Shown here: one piece after another, positions 5,400 through 6,327 of the stretch
Layout of the letters: each line of letters begins with the position of its first letter
Numbering within the stretch: position 1 is the first letter of the stretch
NCBI GenBank assembly: GCA_020846815.1
Contig: JADLDF010000038.1
Coordinates: 1 to 6,327, forward strand
From: Gammaproteobacteria bacterium
GTDB lineage: Bacteria > Pseudomonadota > Gammaproteobacteria > Steroidobacterales > Steroidobacteraceae
Reading direction: 5' to 3'
DNA: 6,327 nt
Program-made: the position numbers and the translations under genes
Notes under the pieces: model-generated
Database searches by the model: none
Seen by the model: the letters and a program-made list of their open reading frames with translations, nothing else
What the model was told of the DNA's origin: nothing

Positions 5400-6327
5400 G
5401 CGCCGACGCGCTCCGTCAGGTCGACGACGCGTGCGGCTTCCTCTAGCGTCGTGTCGCCGGCGCGCACGCGCCGCAGCGCCGCCTCCGCGAGGTCGACGAA
5501 GCCCTGCGCGCGCACCGCGCGCGTCAGCTCGCCGAGGCTGGCGCGCGCCGCCAGCAGCTCGTCGAGCGCGGCGTTCCAGCGCACGATCTCGACCAGGGCC
5601 GCGCGGCCGCGATAGCCGGTGTAGTCGCAGGCCTGGCAGCCGAAGGCGCGATAGATCGTCGCATCGGCGGCGCAGCCGAGCAGCCGCGCCTCGATCTCGT
5701 CCGGCTCGCCCGGGATCTTGCAGTCCGTGCACAGCGTGCGCACCAGCCGCTGGCCGATGATGCCGACGAGGTTGCCGGCCAGCACCTCGGGCTTCACGCC
5801 GAGATCGAGCAGGCGCGGGATCGAACGCAGCGCGGAGTTGGCGTGCAGCGTCGAGAACACCTGGTGGCCCGTCATCGCGGCGCGCAGCGCCATTTCGGCA
5901 GTGTCCTGGTCGCGGATCTCGCCCACCAGCACGATGTCCGGATCCTGGCGCATCAGCGAACGCACACCCTCGGCGAAGGTCAGCTTGGCGGCCTGCGCGA
6001 TCGAGGTCTGCCGCACCAGCGGCAGCGCATACTCGACCGGGTCCTCGAGGGTCATGATGTTGACCTGCTCGGAGTTCTTGTGGCCGAGGACCGAGTACAG
6101 CGTCGTGGTCTTGCCGCTGCCGGTCGGCCCGGTGATGAGCATCAGCCCTTCGGGCCGCGCCAGCATCAGCTTCAGCGACGCGAGCGATTCGGGCTCGAGG
6201 CCGAGCTGCTCCAGGCGCACCAGGCCGCGCTTGCGGTCGAGGATGCGCACCACGAAGTTCTCGCCGTGGATCGTCGGGTGCGCGGCCGCGCGGAAGTCGA
6301 TCTCGCGCGCCGCCAGCACCAGCGAGA
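5396..6327 (-). CDS. gspE: GspE/PilB-type filament assembly ATPase (N-terminus cut off by window edge)
   Basis: The C-terminal 309 complete residues of a secretion/pilus ATPase; the family is usually ~550-600 residues, so the N-terminal half lies beyond 6327. Counting from the first complete codon (6325-6323), the visible motifs are PTIHGENFVVRILD (end of the N2 domain), Walker A GPTGSGKTT (66-74), Asp box TLEDPVEY (92-99), Walker B IVLVGEIRD (131-139) and His box TGHQVFSTLHAN (152-163). CTDC (199-202) and CQAC (230-233) together form the tetracysteine zinc site of assembly ATPases. The zinc motif and overall match argue against a PilT retraction ATPase. The enzyme hydrolyses ATP in the cytoplasm to drive filament assembly through the GspF platform. 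A GTG at 6319 is not a plausible start because it falls inside the conserved core. The stop overlaps the gspF ATG by ATGA. GspE, PilB and MshE cannot be separated from this fragment. Confidence 0.93.
   Translation of the reverse strand, partial: SLVLAAREIDFRAAAHPTIHGENFVVRILDRKRGLVRLEQLGLEPESLASLKLMLARPEGLMLITGPTGSGKTTTLYSVLGHKNSEQVNIMTLEDPVEYALPLVRQTSIAQAAKLTFAEGVRSLMRQDPDIVLVGEIRDQDTAEMALRAAMTGHQVFSTLHANSALRSIPRLLDLGVKPEVLAGNLVGIIGQRLVRTLCTDCKIPGEPDEIEARLLGCAADATIYRAFGCQACDYTGYRGRAALVEIVRWNAALDELLAARASLGELTRAVRAQGFVDLAEAALRRVRAGDTTLEEAARVVDLTERVGA

Noticed and set aside
4158..5615. Long plus-strand open frame (485 codons) antisense to gspF and the 3' end of the ATPase gene
   Set aside because: Gln/His/Arg-rich composition without motifs; the opposite strand encodes a clear GspF with two T2SSF repeats.
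5400..5732. Upstream in-frame extension of gspF
   Set aside because: It is out-of-frame reading of the ATPase C-terminus; MSLYRYRAAD at 5399 is the standard family N-terminus.
5396..6319. GTG at 6319 as the true start of the ATPase
   Set aside because: The frame stays open to the window edge, and the family's N-terminal domains precede this point, so the gene is simply cut.

Overview
The window is about 6.3 kb of very GC-rich DNA with strong G/C at third codon positions. It is almost entirely coding, and its protein families point to a Gram-negative bacterium, most likely a high-GC member of the Pseudomonadota (Gamma- or Betaproteobacteria). I cannot place it more precisely. There are no signs of mobile elements, CRISPR arrays, tRNA or rRNA.

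Layout: positions 1-314 on the plus strand hold the 3' end of a gene for the S1-domain RNA-binding protein Tex. It converges on a seven-gene minus-strand cluster that fills the rest of the window (383 to beyond 6327). The 68-bp gap between the convergent stop codons holds no gene. A GC-rich hairpin spans the tex stop codon, and I see no T-tract terminator.

The minus-strand cluster encodes the core of a type IV filament machine (type IV pilus / type II secretion superfamily). In transcription order it is: a GspE/PilB-type assembly ATPase (cut by the window edge); a GspF/PilC-type inner-membrane platform protein; a 490-residue single-pass GspL/PilM-PilN-like protein; a 218-residue GspM/PilO-like protein; a 156-residue exported GspC/PilP/MshK-like protein; a 177-residue cysteine-rich pseudopilin without Glu at +5; and a 227-residue canonical prepilin with Glu at +5. 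Five of the six junctions are 4-nt start/stop overlaps (ATGA or GTGA) and the sixth is a 5-bp gap. The genes are therefore almost certainly co-transcribed and translationally coupled from a promoter upstream of the window.

Together the genes supply a motor, a membrane platform, an alignment subcomplex, a link towards an outer-membrane channel and two filament subunits. No secretin (GspD/PilQ), retraction ATPase (PilT) or prepilin peptidase (PilD/GspO) is in the window. The gene set fits neither a textbook T2SS (gspC-M) nor a classic pilMNOPQ locus, and it is the most interesting content here: apparently a compact, poorly characterised type IV filament system. The two pilins share an LPW-x-TL-x-LP motif and look like diverged relatives.
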